DNA of 64,000 nt. Source: Clostridium sp. MB40-C1 (lineage in GTDB: Bacteria > Bacillota > Clostridia > Clostridiales > Clostridiaceae). Position numbers and translations under genes: made by a program. Below are positions 27,186 to 36,722 of the stretch, one piece after another (position 1 is the first letter of the stretch; each line of letters starts with the position of its first letter). The notes below the pieces were generated by a model. The model saw only the letters and a list, made by a program, of their open reading frames with translations. It made no database searches and was not told where the DNA came from. The stretch lies in contig NZ_CP133189.1 in assembly GCF_030913655.1 (NCBI RefSeq), positions 806,001 through 870,000 on the forward strand, in the 5' to 3' direction.

Positions 27186-28925
27186 CTAGTTTCCTTGGTT
27201 ACTAATATCCGGTTCTTCTGGTGTTATATAAAGAGTTTGATTCGTAGAATAAATTACCATTCCTGGTTTTGCTCCATTAGGTTTTTTTACATTCTTAACT
27301 TCTGTGTAATCAACAGGAACTTTTGATGAATTTTGACCTTTACTGTAATATGCAGCTAAATTTGCCCCTTCTAGCAATGTACTATAAGGAATTTCACCAG
27401 AGTTTCTGATAATAACGTGGGAACCAGGGATTTCTTTAGTATGCATCCATATATCATGTTTATTTGCAAATTTTAAAGTAAGAAAATCATTTTGAATATT
27501 ATTTTTTCCAACATACATATCAAATCCATCACTAGATACAAAATGCATAGGTTTTGAGGCTTTGGATTTATTGTTTTTGTGAGATTTTTTAAATTTAATA
27601 TATCCGGTTTCAATTAATTCATTTTTTATCTCATTAATCTCATCATAATTAGAAGCGTTTTCTATATTAGTTAAAACGGAATAAAGATAGTCTAGTTCAT
27701 CAGCGTTTTGGTTTAACTGTTCATGAGCAGATTCTTCAGATTTTTTTAGTTTGTTGTATTTTTTATAGTATATCTGAATGTTTTGCGATGGTGTTTTGTT
27801 TTCATCTAACTTAACGCATATGTTTTCACTATTATCACTATAGTAATTTAAAACTTCTATTTCTTTCATTCCTTTTTCAATAGCATAAATATTTGCAGTT
27901 AAAAGCTCACCGTATAATTGATACTTTTCTTTATCTTCACATTCTTTTAATGTACTATTAAGTATAGAGTCTTTTTTTATACATCTATTTATATTATTAG
28001 TAACTATTTTATGTAAATCGGAGCTCTTGGCTTTTAGTCTATCTAGTTTATCTTTAGTATAGTAAAAATTCTCCAATAGCTTTGATGGAGATTCATAACT
28101 AAGTTTATCATAATCTTGCATTGATTTTAGAGCAATACAATAAAAATCTTTTAATGAATTATTTTTTTTATAAGCAAAATAATGAAAGTCCTTTGAAGAA
28201 AACTTATCGAATATATTTTTACTAAAATCTAATATGTTGTCAATACAATTTAAGTCCATAGAAATATTATTAGATTTTAGATTAAATGCAATTTCTTTAG
28301 ATAAAGTTTTACTTATACCTGTAAAAAGCTTCATAAACATATTTTCATTTAATTCTATATTGTTCTCCAGTATTTGCTTTTTAGCTTCATCTATATTGAA
28401 TTGAAGAGGACTTAGCTTATTAGATTTTGGAGGATATACGTATTTAATACCAGGTAAAGTAATTCTATAGCTATTCATATCAGGAGTTACATGTTTAATA
28501 CTGTCCATTATAATTCCGTCTCTACCCCTCACTAAGGTTATGTTACTATGTCTTCCCATTATTTCAATAATTAAAGAATATATACTATCAAAACCAAGTT
28601 CATCTCTGCTTTCTAAGTTTATTACGAGTAATCTATCACTATTTATCTGATTTATTTCTAATATTCTGGAGTTAGTTAAATATTTTCTTAAAACCATACA
28701 AAACATTGGAGCTTTAATTGGGTTAGTTTTATTCAAGTTTGTCAAATGAATTCTAGGATAGTTAGCGCTTGCACTAATTAGAAGCTTAGTATTCTTTCTT
28801 CCTTGACGTATAGTAAGTACTATTTCATCTTTCTCAGGTTGATTTACTTTATCTATTTTACCATTCAATATGGAATTATTTAACTCATATACTATGCTGT
28901 TTAAAAACATTCCGTCTAATGCCAT
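27186..28925 (-). CDS. rqcH: Ribosome quality control factor RqcH (NFACT / FbpA family)
   Basis: 579 aa. RqcH binds obstructed 50S subunits and recruits tRNA-Ala to add C-terminal alanine tails that mark stalled chains for degradation. NFACT-N occupies about 1-180; Asp97-Arg98 (NSDRLL) match the residues shown to be essential for tRNA recruitment in B. subtilis. A long helical coiled-coil middle follows (about 290-430), then the C-terminal NFACT-R domain (MHTKEIPGSHVII...NLAAYYSKGQNSSKVPVDYT). The old name fibronectin-binding protein is misleading. RBS AAAGGATGAT. It has its own upstream promoter on the minus strand and is monocistronic. Confidence 0.95.
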   Translation of the reverse strand: MALDGMFLNSIVYELNNSILNGKIDKVNQPEKDEIVLTIRQGRKNTKLLISASANYPRIHLTNLNKTNPIKAPMFCMVLRKYLTNSRILEINQINSDRLLVINLESRDELGFDSIYSLIIEIMGRHSNITLVRGRDGIIMDSIKHVTPDMNSYRITLPGIKYVYPPKSNKLSPLQFNIDEAKKQILENNIELNENMFMKLFTGISKTLSKEIAFNLKSNNISMDLNCIDNILDFSKNIFDKFSSKDFHYFAYKKNNSLKDFYCIALKSMQDYDKLSYESPSKLLENFYYTKDKLDRLKAKSSDLHKIVTNNINRCIKKDSILNSTLKECEDKEKYQLYGELLTANIYAIEKGMKEIEVLNYYSDNSENICVKLDENKTPSQNIQIYYKKYNKLKKSEESAHEQLNQNADELDYLYSVLTNIENASNYDEINEIKNELIETGYIKFKKSHKNNKSKASKPMHFVSSDGFDMYVGKNNIQNDFLTLKFANKHDIWMHTKEIPGSHVIIRNSGEIPYSTLLEGANLAAYYSKGQNSSKVPVDYTEVKNVKKPNGAKPGMVIYSTNQTLYITPEEPDISNQGN

Positions 28926-29007
28926 TTTATCATCCTTTCTTTATGTGAAAATATATATTTCTTAAACATGGTGATTTATGTTAATATAGCAATCAGATTA
29001 CCTTTAT

Positions 29008-29036
29008 AGTATATTACCTAGAGGTATAATAATCAA
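29008..29036 (-). promoter_or_regulatory. Sigma-A promoter for rqcH
   Basis: Minus strand: TTGATT (29036-29031), 17 nt, TATACT (29013-29008). About 83 nt upstream of the rqcH start. Confidence 0.7.
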
Positions 29037-29066
29037 CAATACTTTAATTAGTTGAAATTAAAATTA

Positions 29067-29277
<211 letters not shown>

Positions 29278-29370
29278 AAAAATAATAATGTTGATAGGTG
29301 TATGGATAAATACCTTGTTTTATGTTAATAATGTAAACATTAACTATAAATGAGAAATGAGGTGCTTTTA

Positions 29371-30306
29371 TTGCCAAGAACTAAAAGACAAAAATCTGAA
29401 GATTCTATATATCATATAATGATAAGAAGTATAACGGAAGTACCACTATTTAAGGAAGATAAAGACAAAAATATATATCTAAAGCAAATGAGAAAATATC
29501 AAAAAATCTATGGATTTAAAGTGTATGCATACTGTTTAATGACTAACCATGGACATTTTATAATAGATTCTAATGGAGCTGACATATCAAAAATAATGCA
29601 TGGATTGAACTTTAAGTATGCAATAACGTTTAATAAGCTTCATAAAAGAAAAGGTCATTTATTTCAAGATAGATTTAAGAGTAAAATAGTAGATAGCCAG
29701 AGGTACCTTATTGTACTGTCAGCATATGTTCATAACAATGTATTAAGTATAAAAGGATACGAGTATTGTCCTGAAAAATATAAATACTCAAGTTTAAGGG
29801 TTTATTTGGGACTTGAAAAAGATAACACAGAGCTTTTAGATGAAGGATTCGTAATGCAATTTTTTAGCAATAATATAAAAAAAGCAAGAGATAGTTATGC
29901 TAAATTAGTCTATATATGTGATGATGAAAGAATAAAAAAGGAGGTTGAATTTGAAGATGAAAAAACAGAATATAGAAGTGAAAGAAAAATAATAGTAAGG
30001 AATTTTCAGCCAGAAAAAATATTAAAATTTATTTCAAAAGAAACAGGGATAAATGAAATAATGTTTTATGTAAGAAACAACAAAAAATCAAAAATTGTAA
30101 GGGCATTAGCTTCGCTTTTAATGAGGAGCCTTTGTAACTATAGATGTAAGGACATATGTAAAGTTTTAGGGAACACAACTCAATCAACAGTATCAAGGCT
30201 TTGTTCTATAGGAATTGAACTTATATCAACAGAAGACAAATATAAAAATCTAATAAATAAATTTATTTCTGAACATAGTAATTCAAAGAAAATAGTATGT
30301 ACTTAA
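29371..30306 (+). mobile_element. REP-associated tyrosine transposase (RAYT, Y1/HUH family)
   Basis: 311 aa single-stranded DNA transposase of the IS200-like Y1 superfamily. The start MPRTKRQ... is typical of the family, supporting TTG 29371 behind GAGGTG rather than ATG 29350. The HUH-type motif is NHGHF (His60, His62), and the probable nucleophile is Tyr119 in AYVHNN. A C-terminal helix-turn-helix-like domain (about 240-300, DICKVLGNTTQSTVSRL) is present, as in DnaA_N/HTH-containing RAYTs. RAYTs act on short REP repeats in the genome and usually do not move themselves. GGGACGGTTA repeats sit on both sides here. The gene appears intact. Confidence 0.9.
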
Positions 30307-30550
30307 TGTTTTGGTAATTATACAATCTTAAATGAGAAAATTTTAAAGTAGTAACGAGATCGTCTTTTATTTTTTATTTTAATAGAAGGCTTTGTTTGTT
30401 GTACTTAAAATAAATATGTACAAGTTGTATTATAATTGTAGTTGTATTTAATAATTAAGTTACATGAGAAATGAGAAATAGATACTAAAAAACAAGAGAA
30501 TATTAAAAAATAATCAGGTTCAAGGCGAAATTTATTAATAAAAATAAAAA

Positions 30551-30564
30551 TTAACCGTCCCTAA
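30551..30564 (-). repeat. REP-like copy downstream of the RAYT gene
   Basis: TTAACCGTCCCTAA, the inverse of the copies upstream of the transposase. It lies just before the dapF promoter. The remaining DNA 30307-30550 is AT-rich without recognisable genes. Confidence 0.65.
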
Positions 30565-30569
30565 AAAAT

Positions 30570-30598
30570 TTGACTATACCATGCTATTAAAGTAATAT
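30570..30598 (+). promoter_or_regulatory. Sigma-A promoter for dapF
   Basis: TTGACT (30570-30575), 17 nt, TAATAT (30593-30598), 38 nt before the dapF ATG. The same hexamers and spacing recur before purE and before the guanine riboswitch. Confidence 0.8.
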
Positions 30599-30635
30599 AG
30601 TGATAAGTTAAAATGATTAAAGCGGGGGTGAAAAG

Positions 30636-31460
30636 ATGATTTTTACTAAAATGCAAGGAACGGGAAATGATTTTGTAGTTATAGAGGATCTTAATAATGA
30701 ATTAGTAGGAAAAGAAAGTGAAGTAGCAAAGAAGTTATGCCATAGACGATTTGGAATAGGGGCAGATGGTATATTATTAGTTAGAGAAAGTCATATTGCT
30801 GATGTGCAAATGGTTATAATAAATGCAGATGGCTCTTATGCTGAGATGTGTGGTAATGGTATAAGATGTTTTGCTAAGTATGTTTATGAAGAGGGCATTG
30901 TGCCAAATGAGGTTATAAAAATTGAAACTGGTGATGGTATAAAAACTGCTTTTTTAAGTATAAAAGATAGTAAAGTCCAAGGAATAACTATAAATATGGG
31001 TAACTATTCTTTTAAACCAGAGGATTTTGCAGCTGATTCTAAGGAAAATGTTATAGAAAAGAATATAATTGCTAATGGCAAAGAATATAAGATTACATCT
31101 ATGCTTATGGGAGTTCCTCATACAGTAGTTATGGGAAATATAGATGCATATGAAACAGAAGAGGGTAAATATATAGAAAAGTATCCTTTATTTAAAAATA
31201 GAACAAACGTAAACTTTTGTCAGGTTATAGATAAAGATTTAATAAAGGTTAAAACTTGGGAAAGAGGAGCAGGACCTACTTTAGCTTGTGGTACAGGAAG
31301 TTGTGCTTCTGCTATATGTGCTAACTACTTAGGTTATACAAATCCAAAAGTTAAAATAATTGTTCCAGGCGGAGAACTGATTGTAGAGGTTAAAGATGAA
31401 GGTGTATTAATGACAGGACCAGCAGAGATAGTATATAAAGGTGAAATTTTTAGTAACTAA
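30636..31460 (+). CDS. dapF: Diaminopimelate epimerase
   Basis: 274 aa. It converts LL-DAP to meso-DAP for lysine and peptidoglycan, which matches the DAP-type MurE in this window. The two catalytic cysteines are in MCGNGIRC (Cys72) and ACGTGS (Cys218); TKMQGTGNDFV is the N-terminal signature. RBS GGGGGTG. It has its own promoter and terminator, so it is a single-gene unit between the RAYT locus and the pilus operon. Confidence 0.97.
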   Translation: MIFTKMQGTGNDFVVIEDLNNELVGKESEVAKKLCHRRFGIGADGILLVRESHIADVQMVIINADGSYAEMCGNGIRCFAKYVYEEGIVPNEVIKIETGDGIKTAFLSIKDSKVQGITINMGNYSFKPEDFAADSKENVIEKNIIANGKEYKITSMLMGVPHTVVMGNIDAYETEEGKYIEKYPLFKNRTNVNFCQVIDKDLIKVKTWERGAGPTLACGTGSCASAICANYLGYTNPKVKIIVPGGELIVEVKDEGVLMTGPAEIVYKGEIFSN

Positions 31461-31570
31461 TGGCTAGATGTCAGTAGCTAGTTAGAGTTAATAGTTAACC
31501 ACTAGGTACTAATCTCTAAAATAATAGAAAAAGTTTGGTTATAAAGTTAGATACTAAGAAAAAAGTATTA
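31460..31570. repeat. Degraded family A repeat
   Basis: Contains GGCTAGATGTCAGTAGCTAG and CTAGGTACTAATCTCTAAA, then AAGTTTGGTTATAAAGTTAG. These are pieces also found in the purD-purL gap, but the palindrome is worn. Confidence 0.5.
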
Positions 31571-31576
31571 GCCGAT

Positions 31577-31622
31577 AAAAAAGATATTATTCAAAGTAAT
31601 TTGGATAATATCTTTTTTATTG
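31577..31622 (+). terminator. Rho-independent terminator after dapF
   Basis: AAAAGATATTATTCAAA / TTTGGATAATATCTTTT stem with a 4-nt loop and a T-run. Confidence 0.85.
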
Positions 31623-31708
31623 TCTAAAAGATGATTAAATAATTTTCATATGGTAATAGTAGTAAATAATTAATGGAAAAATATGTTTATAATTTGAGGT
31701 TTGTTATT

Positions 31709-33382
31709 ATGAATAAATTAAAAAATGCTTTAATTAAAGATCAGGTAATTAGTTTAAATGACTATAATGAAGTTCTTGAAATTAAAGACAAAACAAAAGA
31801 AGAATTATTGCACATATTAATTGAAAACAATTATGTAGAAAGAGATTTAATGTATAAGATATTAAAAGATAATTTTAATATAAACAGTATAGAATTAGAC
31901 AATACAGATGTAGAAAATGATGTTATAAAAGTTTTGCCAGAAGATATAGCTAGAAAATATAATGTAATGCCTTTTAAAATAAAGGATAGTAATTTGCTAA
32001 TTGCTATGGTTGATCCTCTCAATGAGATTATTATAGATGATATAAGATTTATTACAAACAAAGATGTTATCCCATACATTGAGAGGAAAAACAAAATAAT
32101 TTATGCAATTGAAACTTATTATAATAAGGGTATTGAGAAAGAAGCATTAAAAACATTAAAAACAAGTGCTAATAAGAGTGTAAAAGTTCTAAATGCAATA
32201 AGTAAAAATTTTAATAATGATATAGAAGATTCTCCAATAGTTAGAGTAACAAATTCTATCATATATAGAGCTATTGATAAGAGGGCTAGTGATATTCATT
32301 TAGAGCCTTTTGAGGATTTTGTAAATGTACGTTATAGGATTGATGGGGTATTAAAGTTAATAAGTAAAATTCCCTCAGATATATATCCAGCAGTTTGTAG
32401 CAGAATAAAGACAATAGCAGGAATGGATATTTCTAAAAAATTACTTCCTCAAGATGGGAAAATAAATCTTCAAATTAATAATGAAAAAATAGACTTCAGA
32501 GTATCATCTATTCCAACAATTCATGGAGAAAAATTAGTTTTAAGAATTCTATATAGAGGAAACAATGATATAGACTTAAGTTCATTAGATTTGAGCAAAG
32601 AAGAGTATATATTAATGAAAAAAATTCTAAGTAATTCAAGTGGAATTATTCTCATTACAGGTCCTACTGGAAGTGGAAAAACTACTACTTTATATTCCAT
32701 GCTCAATGAAATTAATTCGGAAGAGAGAAACATTGTAACTATAGAAGATCCAGTGGAGTATACAATAAACGGAATAAATCAAATCAATGTAAATTATAAA
32801 TCTGGATTAAATTTTGCTCAAGGATTGAGGAGCCTTCTGCGTCAAGATCCTGATGTTATTATGGTTGGAGAAATTAGAGATGAGGAAACAGCTCAAATTG
32901 CAGTTAGGTCAGCTATTACAGGACACTTGGTTTTTTCAACTCTTCATACAAATAGTGCTTTTACTGCAGTAGAAAGATTAATAAATATGGATATACCTGT
33001 ATATTTAGCAGGAGATGCTTTAGTAGCAGTAATATATCAAAGATTAATAAGAAAGATTTGTCCTTACTGTAAAGAAGAATATATACCTGAACAGGAAGAA
33101 TTAAATTTTTTAAGAAGTGATACGTGTAAGAAGTTGTTCAGAGGAAAAGGTTGTTTAAAGTGCAGTAATACGGGATATAAGGGAAGAAAAGCAGTTTTTG
33201 AAATAATGTATCTTGATTCAGGACATAGAAAATTGATCTTTGAAAATAAATCTACAGCTGATTTAAGAGATTATAGTATAAAAAATGGAGCTATCTCTTT
33301 AAAAAATAAATGCAAAAATATGGTATTACATGGAACTACAACTGTAAGAGAGATGATGAAGATTACTTATGAAAATGTATAG
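31709..33382 (+). CDS. pilB: Type IV pilus / type II secretion assembly ATPase (PilB/GspE family)
   Basis: 557 aa cytoplasmic hexameric ATPase that powers pilin polymerisation. The N-terminal GspE-N domain (about 1-135) is followed by the catalytic domain: Walker A GPTGSGKTTT (318-327), the Asp box (TIEDPVEY), Walker B (DPDVIMVGEIRDEETA) and the His box (GHLVFSTLHTN). A four-cysteine zinc motif follows (CPYC about 452-455, CLKC about 484-487). I start at ATG 31709 with GAGGTTT; an ATG 36 nt earlier has no RBS. It is the first gene of a ten-gene operon. No pilT-like second ATPase is in the window. Confidence 0.93.
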   Translation: MNKLKNALIKDQVISLNDYNEVLEIKDKTKEELLHILIENNYVERDLMYKILKDNFNINSIELDNTDVENDVIKVLPEDIARKYNVMPFKIKDSNLLIAMVDPLNEIIIDDIRFITNKDVIPYIERKNKIIYAIETYYNKGIEKEALKTLKTSANKSVKVLNAISKNFNNDIEDSPIVRVTNSIIYRAIDKRASDIHLEPFEDFVNVRYRIDGVLKLISKIPSDIYPAVCSRIKTIAGMDISKKLLPQDGKINLQINNEKIDFRVSSIPTIHGEKLVLRILYRGNNDIDLSSLDLSKEEYILMKKILSNSSGIILITGPTGSGKTTTLYSMLNEINSEERNIVTIEDPVEYTINGINQINVNYKSGLNFAQGLRSLLRQDPDVIMVGEIRDEETAQIAVRSAITGHLVFSTLHTNSAFTAVERLINMDIPVYLAGDALVAVIYQRLIRKICPYCKEEYIPEQEELNFLRSDTCKKLFRGKGCLKCSNTGYKGRKAVFEIMYLDSGHRKLIFENKSTADLRDYSIKNGAISLKNKCKNMVLHGTTTVREMMKITYENV

Positions 33383-34571
33383 ATACAAAGCAATTGATTT
33401 AAAGGGTAAAACAATAAAAGGCATGCATAATGCAATGGAAAAAACAGAAGTGATTAAATCATTAAGAAATAATGGGTATTTTATATTAGAGTGTAAACTA
33501 TCTTATTTCAGGAGTTTAAAAAAGCTATTTCAAAAAAAAGGGCATAGACAAATTGCAATTTTTTGTAGACAACTTTATGAAATATTAAAATCAGGCATTG
33601 ATTTAAATAAAGGATTAAACATTTTATCTAATCAAAAATTTAGTACTGATATTAATACTAGTATAAATGAAATAAAAAATGATATAAAAAAAGGTAAAAC
33701 TCTTTCAGAAGGTTTAGCTAAATTTCCTAATGTTTTTCCAGAATTTATGGTTAGTATGATAAAAATAGGTGAACAAAGCGGAAATTTAGAAAAAGTTTTA
33801 CTTAACTTATATCAATACTACATGAATGAACATAATACTTCTTCAAAAATAAAGTCTTTAATGATTTATCCCTCTATTGTTTTAGTAACAACTTTATGTA
33901 TAACTATATTTATAATTACAAAGATAATACCAAACATTCTTGATAATATAACAACAAATAATATACCAATAACTAAAGAAATTAAAAGAATTATTATTAT
34001 AAGAAACTTTCTTTTAAGTAAATGGAGCATTGCGGTTGTAATATTATTAATAACGATATTAATGTTTTTAAAATTTAAAGTTTGTAAAAATAAAAGATTT
34101 AATGATGTTAGATTTAATTTACCAATAATAAAAAAATTTTATAAAGAATTATTTCAAATAAGATTTATTAAAAATTTAAGCATGCTTATAAGTAGTGGAG
34201 TACCTATAATTACTGCTCTTAGAATAATAGAGAGAGATTTGAAAGTGAATTTTTATAAAGAAAAAATTACAAATTTAATTGTAAATATAAGAGAGGGTGC
34301 TGATTTTTCTACTTCATTGGAAAAAACTAATTTATTCAATGATTTTTTTATATCTATGACAATGGTTGGGGAAGAAACAGGAAGTATGGAAAGAATGCTA
34401 GATAATGCAGCTGAAATATATGAAGAGAATATGAAAGAAACCATAAGAAAATTATCTACATATATAGAGCCTATAACTATGATATTTTTAGCTGGGGTAA
34501 TAACTATTGTTATAATAAATTTTGTTTTTCCTATTTTAGATATTATGAATTCTGTAGAAATAACAATATGA
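33369..34571 (+). CDS. pilC: Type IV pilus / type II secretion inner membrane platform protein (PilC/GspF)
   Basis: 400 aa with two repeated GspF domains (about 65-185 and 268-390) and three membrane spans (about 165-185, 215-233, 373-393). Signatures: FCRQLYEILKSGIDLNKGL, PEFMVSMIKIGEQSGNLEKVL, and in the second half RFIKNLSMLISSGVPIITAL, MTMVGEETGSMERML. It forms the platform for pilin assembly with the ATPase. It overlaps the upstream gene by 14 nt, so translation is probably coupled; no clear RBS is visible. Confidence 0.93.
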   Translation: MKMYRYKAIDLKGKTIKGMHNAMEKTEVIKSLRNNGYFILECKLSYFRSLKKLFQKKGHRQIAIFCRQLYEILKSGIDLNKGLNILSNQKFSTDINTSINEIKNDIKKGKTLSEGLAKFPNVFPEFMVSMIKIGEQSGNLEKVLLNLYQYYMNEHNTSSKIKSLMIYPSIVLVTTLCITIFIITKIIPNILDNITTNNIPITKEIKRIIIIRNFLLSKWSIAVVILLITILMFLKFKVCKNKRFNDVRFNLPIIKKFYKELFQIRFIKNLSMLISSGVPIITALRIIERDLKVNFYKEKITNLIVNIREGADFSTSLEKTNLFNDFFISMTMVGEETGSMERMLDNAAEIYEENMKETIRKLSTYIEPITMIFLAGVITIVIINFVFPILDIMNSVEITI

Positions 34572-34591
34572 TGAGATAGGAGGAGTTTAAT

Positions 34592-34990
34592 TTGAAAAGA
34601 AAAACATTAAAAAACAAAGGTTTTACATTAATTGAATTGATTGTTGTTATGGCTGTGATTTTAATTTTAAGTAGTTTTTTAGTACCTAAATTTAATGGAT
34701 ATAGAGAAAAAGCATTGAAAGTAAAGGCTATTGATACAGGAAGGCAGATATATACGGCAGCCTTTGTAAGTCGGATGGAATCTACAGATGTATGTTCAGA
34801 GGATTCAATAAAAGATGCAGCAAAAGAGTTAGTTGGTATAGAAAATATTACGGTGGGAAATAGTGGCAAAGATAATATAGATATTAATTATATTGTAGAT
34901 AAAAAAGAATATACATTGGAAGTTAAAGATGATTCTTATGCAATTAAAGAAAAATCCGGTTCACAGATATATCCTGCTACTGCAAGTTGA
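34592..34990 (+). CDS. Type IV prepilin / major pseudopilin candidate
   Basis: 132 aa. The prepilin leader MKRKTLKNKG is followed by the cleavage and N-methylation motif G|FTLIELIVVMAVILILSSF with Glu at mature position 5. A hydrophobic helix then leads to a small globular domain. It is the best candidate for the major subunit because it is the most canonical and comes first among the five pilin-like genes. The start is TTG behind AGGAGGAG. It is followed by a 290-bp fold-back repeat that separates it from the minor pilins. Confidence 0.9.
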   Translation: MKRKTLKNKGFTLIELIVVMAVILILSSFLVPKFNGYREKALKVKAIDTGRQIYTAAFVSRMESTDVCSEDSIKDAAKELVGIENITVGNSGKDNIDINYIVDKKEYTLEVKDDSYAIKEKSGSQIYPATAS

Positions 34991-35005
34991 GTCATAAAGA
35001 GCGTG

Positions 35006-35292
35006 CTGTAATTAACTGTGTAACTCAACTTTCGCAGCAAAGAAGTAAATGGAGATATAAAATATATATTGCTATAAACCACTTCACTTCGCAAAGTAAT
35101 TCTAAGTCCTAAAAATGTATCATTACTAAAAAAATCAAACTCGTTAATACTCAAACATGATTTTTTCTTAACGCAATACTACATTTTTAGGACAAGAATT
35201 ACTAACTGCTTCTTCAAATGGTTTATACATATTTCATATCTGTTTCAGACTATTTGTGTTCTGCGAAAGTTGAGCTGTGTAATTAACTGTAG
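35006..35292. repeat. Family D fold-back repeat inside the pilus operon
   Basis: The outer left arm (35009-35037, AACTCAACTTTCGCAG) pairs with the right arm (35261-35291, CTGCGAAAGTTGAGC...). Inner arms AGTCCTAAAAATGTA and TACATTTTTAGGAC, and AATCAAACTCG...CATGATTTTT, extend the fold. Right-half copies lie at about 58205-58310 and 59505-59655. Nothing in it codes for a plausible protein. Confidence 0.75.
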
Positions 35293-35326
35293 GGGTAGAT
35301 TTTAATTATGAAACCTCATAAATTAT

Positions 35327-35368
35327 AAAAAGAGAAGATTAAAAAGAGAAGATTAAAAAGAGAAGGTT
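35327..35368 (+). repeat. Three tandem 14-bp units before a minor pilin
   Basis: AAAAAGAGAAGATT twice and AAAAAGAGAAGGTT once, in perfect register and ending 3 nt before the ATG of the next gene. The last unit provides its Shine-Dalgarno sequence (GAGAAGG); the upstream units carry weaker copies. Confidence 0.8.
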
Positions 35369-35371
35369 AAA

Positions 35372-35821
35372 ATGATTAAAAAATCAGGAATAGCTTTAAT
35401 TGAGTTGGTAGTAACAATTAGTATAATACTAATATTAAGTGGAGTATCCTTTGGATTATATTATAAAACTTATAAATGCATAAACAACAGATTTAAAGTA
35501 GATATGTGTAAGAATGGAATTTTACATATAATAAATGATGCTAAAAACTATTGCAAAATAAATCAGCAAAGAGGGTATTTGGTTTTTAATGGAAAAGACA
35601 ATATTGACTTTAGCTCTTTAAATCAAAAAATTAAAAATTATAAAATCCCAGAAGGGTTTAGGCTTGGTGATGTTATTACTCCTAGTGGCAATCAAATTAT
35701 TTATATTGATGGGGATGGAAACACTCGAGACGCATGTACAATATTTTTTTATGATTTAAAAGGAAGGGATTATTCCATAACTTTAAGAGTAGGTACAAAT
35801 TATGTTGAGATTAAAGAGTAA
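35372..35821 (+). CDS. Prepilin-like (minor pseudopilin) protein
   Basis: 149 aa with leader MIKKSG and motif G|IALIELVVTISIILILSGVSF, Glu5 present. The Ile at +1 replaces the usual Phe but is tolerated. A C-terminal globular part contains GNQIIYIDGDGNTRDACTIFF, GspH-like in look. The start ATG is supplied by the third 14-bp unit. The next gene overlaps by 20 nt. Confidence 0.82.
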   Translation: MIKKSGIALIELVVTISIILILSGVSFGLYYKTYKCINNRFKVDMCKNGILHIINDAKNYCKINQQRGYLVFNGKDNIDFSSLNQKIKNYKIPEGFRLGDVITPSGNQIIYIDGDGNTRDACTIFFYDLKGRDYSITLRVGTNYVEIKE

Positions 35822-36248
35822 TACAAAGAAAGGTATAGGAATTATAGAAATTCTTTGCTCTATGGCTGTTTTACTTATACTATGTAATTTTGCATTCTCT
35901 ACTAAAATACATGTTTTGAAATTAAACAAATGCAACAAAAAATTAAATCAATATGTAGGTTTTTTAGATTCTTTAAAGGAGGATATGTATTTTAATTATA
36001 GCTTTGAAGAAATACAAAATTTACGAAATTGTAAGAACTTTATGATAAATAAAGAAAATATAAATACTCAAAGTATAAAGGACAAAGGTATAAATATTTT
36101 TGAAAAAGAAAGTAGCAATGAAAAGCCATATTTAGTGATGAATATTGAAGATGATAATGAGGTTTTAAAAATAGAATTAATGCTATACGTAGATATTAAT
36201 AATAAAAGTAAAACACTGAAAAGCATTTGTTTTAAAGGAGAATACTAG
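35802..36248 (+). CDS. Prepilin-like (minor pseudopilin) protein
   Basis: 148 aa with leader MLRLKSNTKKG and G|IGIIEILCSMAVLLILCNF, Glu5 present. It is lysine- and asparagine-rich after the helix and resembles no named pilin that I can place. It overlaps the previous gene by 20 nt with no obvious RBS, so it is probably translationally coupled. Confidence 0.8.
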   Translation: MLRLKSNTKKGIGIIEILCSMAVLLILCNFAFSTKIHVLKLNKCNKKLNQYVGFLDSLKEDMYFNYSFEEIQNLRNCKNFMINKENINTQSIKDKGINIFEKESSNEKPYLVMNIEDDNEVLKIELMLYVDINNKSKTLKSICFKGEY

Positions 36249-36251
36249 AAA

Positions 36252-36722
36252 TTGAAAAAAGGATTTACTTTAATAGAGACAACTATATCTTTAGCAATAT
36301 TGAGCATTTTACTTGCAGTGATAACAAGTATGCTTTTTAGTCAAATTAGTTTATATAAGCATTTTATACAGAAGGATAAATATGAAAATTATAGTAAAGA
36401 AGCTTTAAGATTTATTGAAACACAGGTTCAAGACATAAAAAATAGTGAAGTTGAAATAGATGAAAATAAACTAATTGTGAGAAAAGAAAATGGTGATATA
36501 AATAAGATTTACAAAGTTCCTATGAAAAACAACAAAAGCAAAATAATAATAGAATACTATAAGAAAATTAAATCAGTAAAAAAGAAGGTCTCTGTAATAG
36601 AAAATATAGAAGATTTTAAAATATACAGAAATAAAAATGTTATCTTCTTGTCAATAGAAAATAAAGATGGAGAAAAGTATGATAAATGTATAGGAATAAG
36701 AGAAAGAAAAAAGGTTTCATAA
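36252..36722 (+). CDS. Prepilin-like protein, GspJ/PulJ-like
   Basis: 156 aa. The very short leader MKKG precedes G|FTLIETTISLAILSILLAV. The body resembles ComGF/GspJ-type minor pseudopilins (FIETQVQDIKNSEVEID, NKLIVRKENGDINKIYKV). The start is TTG 36252 with AAAGGAG 8-10 nt upstream. The next gene overlaps its end by 37 nt. Confidence 0.8.
   Translation: MKKGFTLIETTISLAILSILLAVITSMLFSQISLYKHFIQKDKYENYSKEALRFIETQVQDIKNSEVEIDENKLIVRKENGDINKIYKVPMKNNKSKIIIEYYKKIKSVKKKVSVIENIEDFKIYRNKNVIFLSIENKDGEKYDKCIGIRERKKVS

Noticed and set aside
34936-35154. Small reverse-strand frame between the pilin genes
   Set aside because: Falls in the family D palindrome and lacks an RBS.
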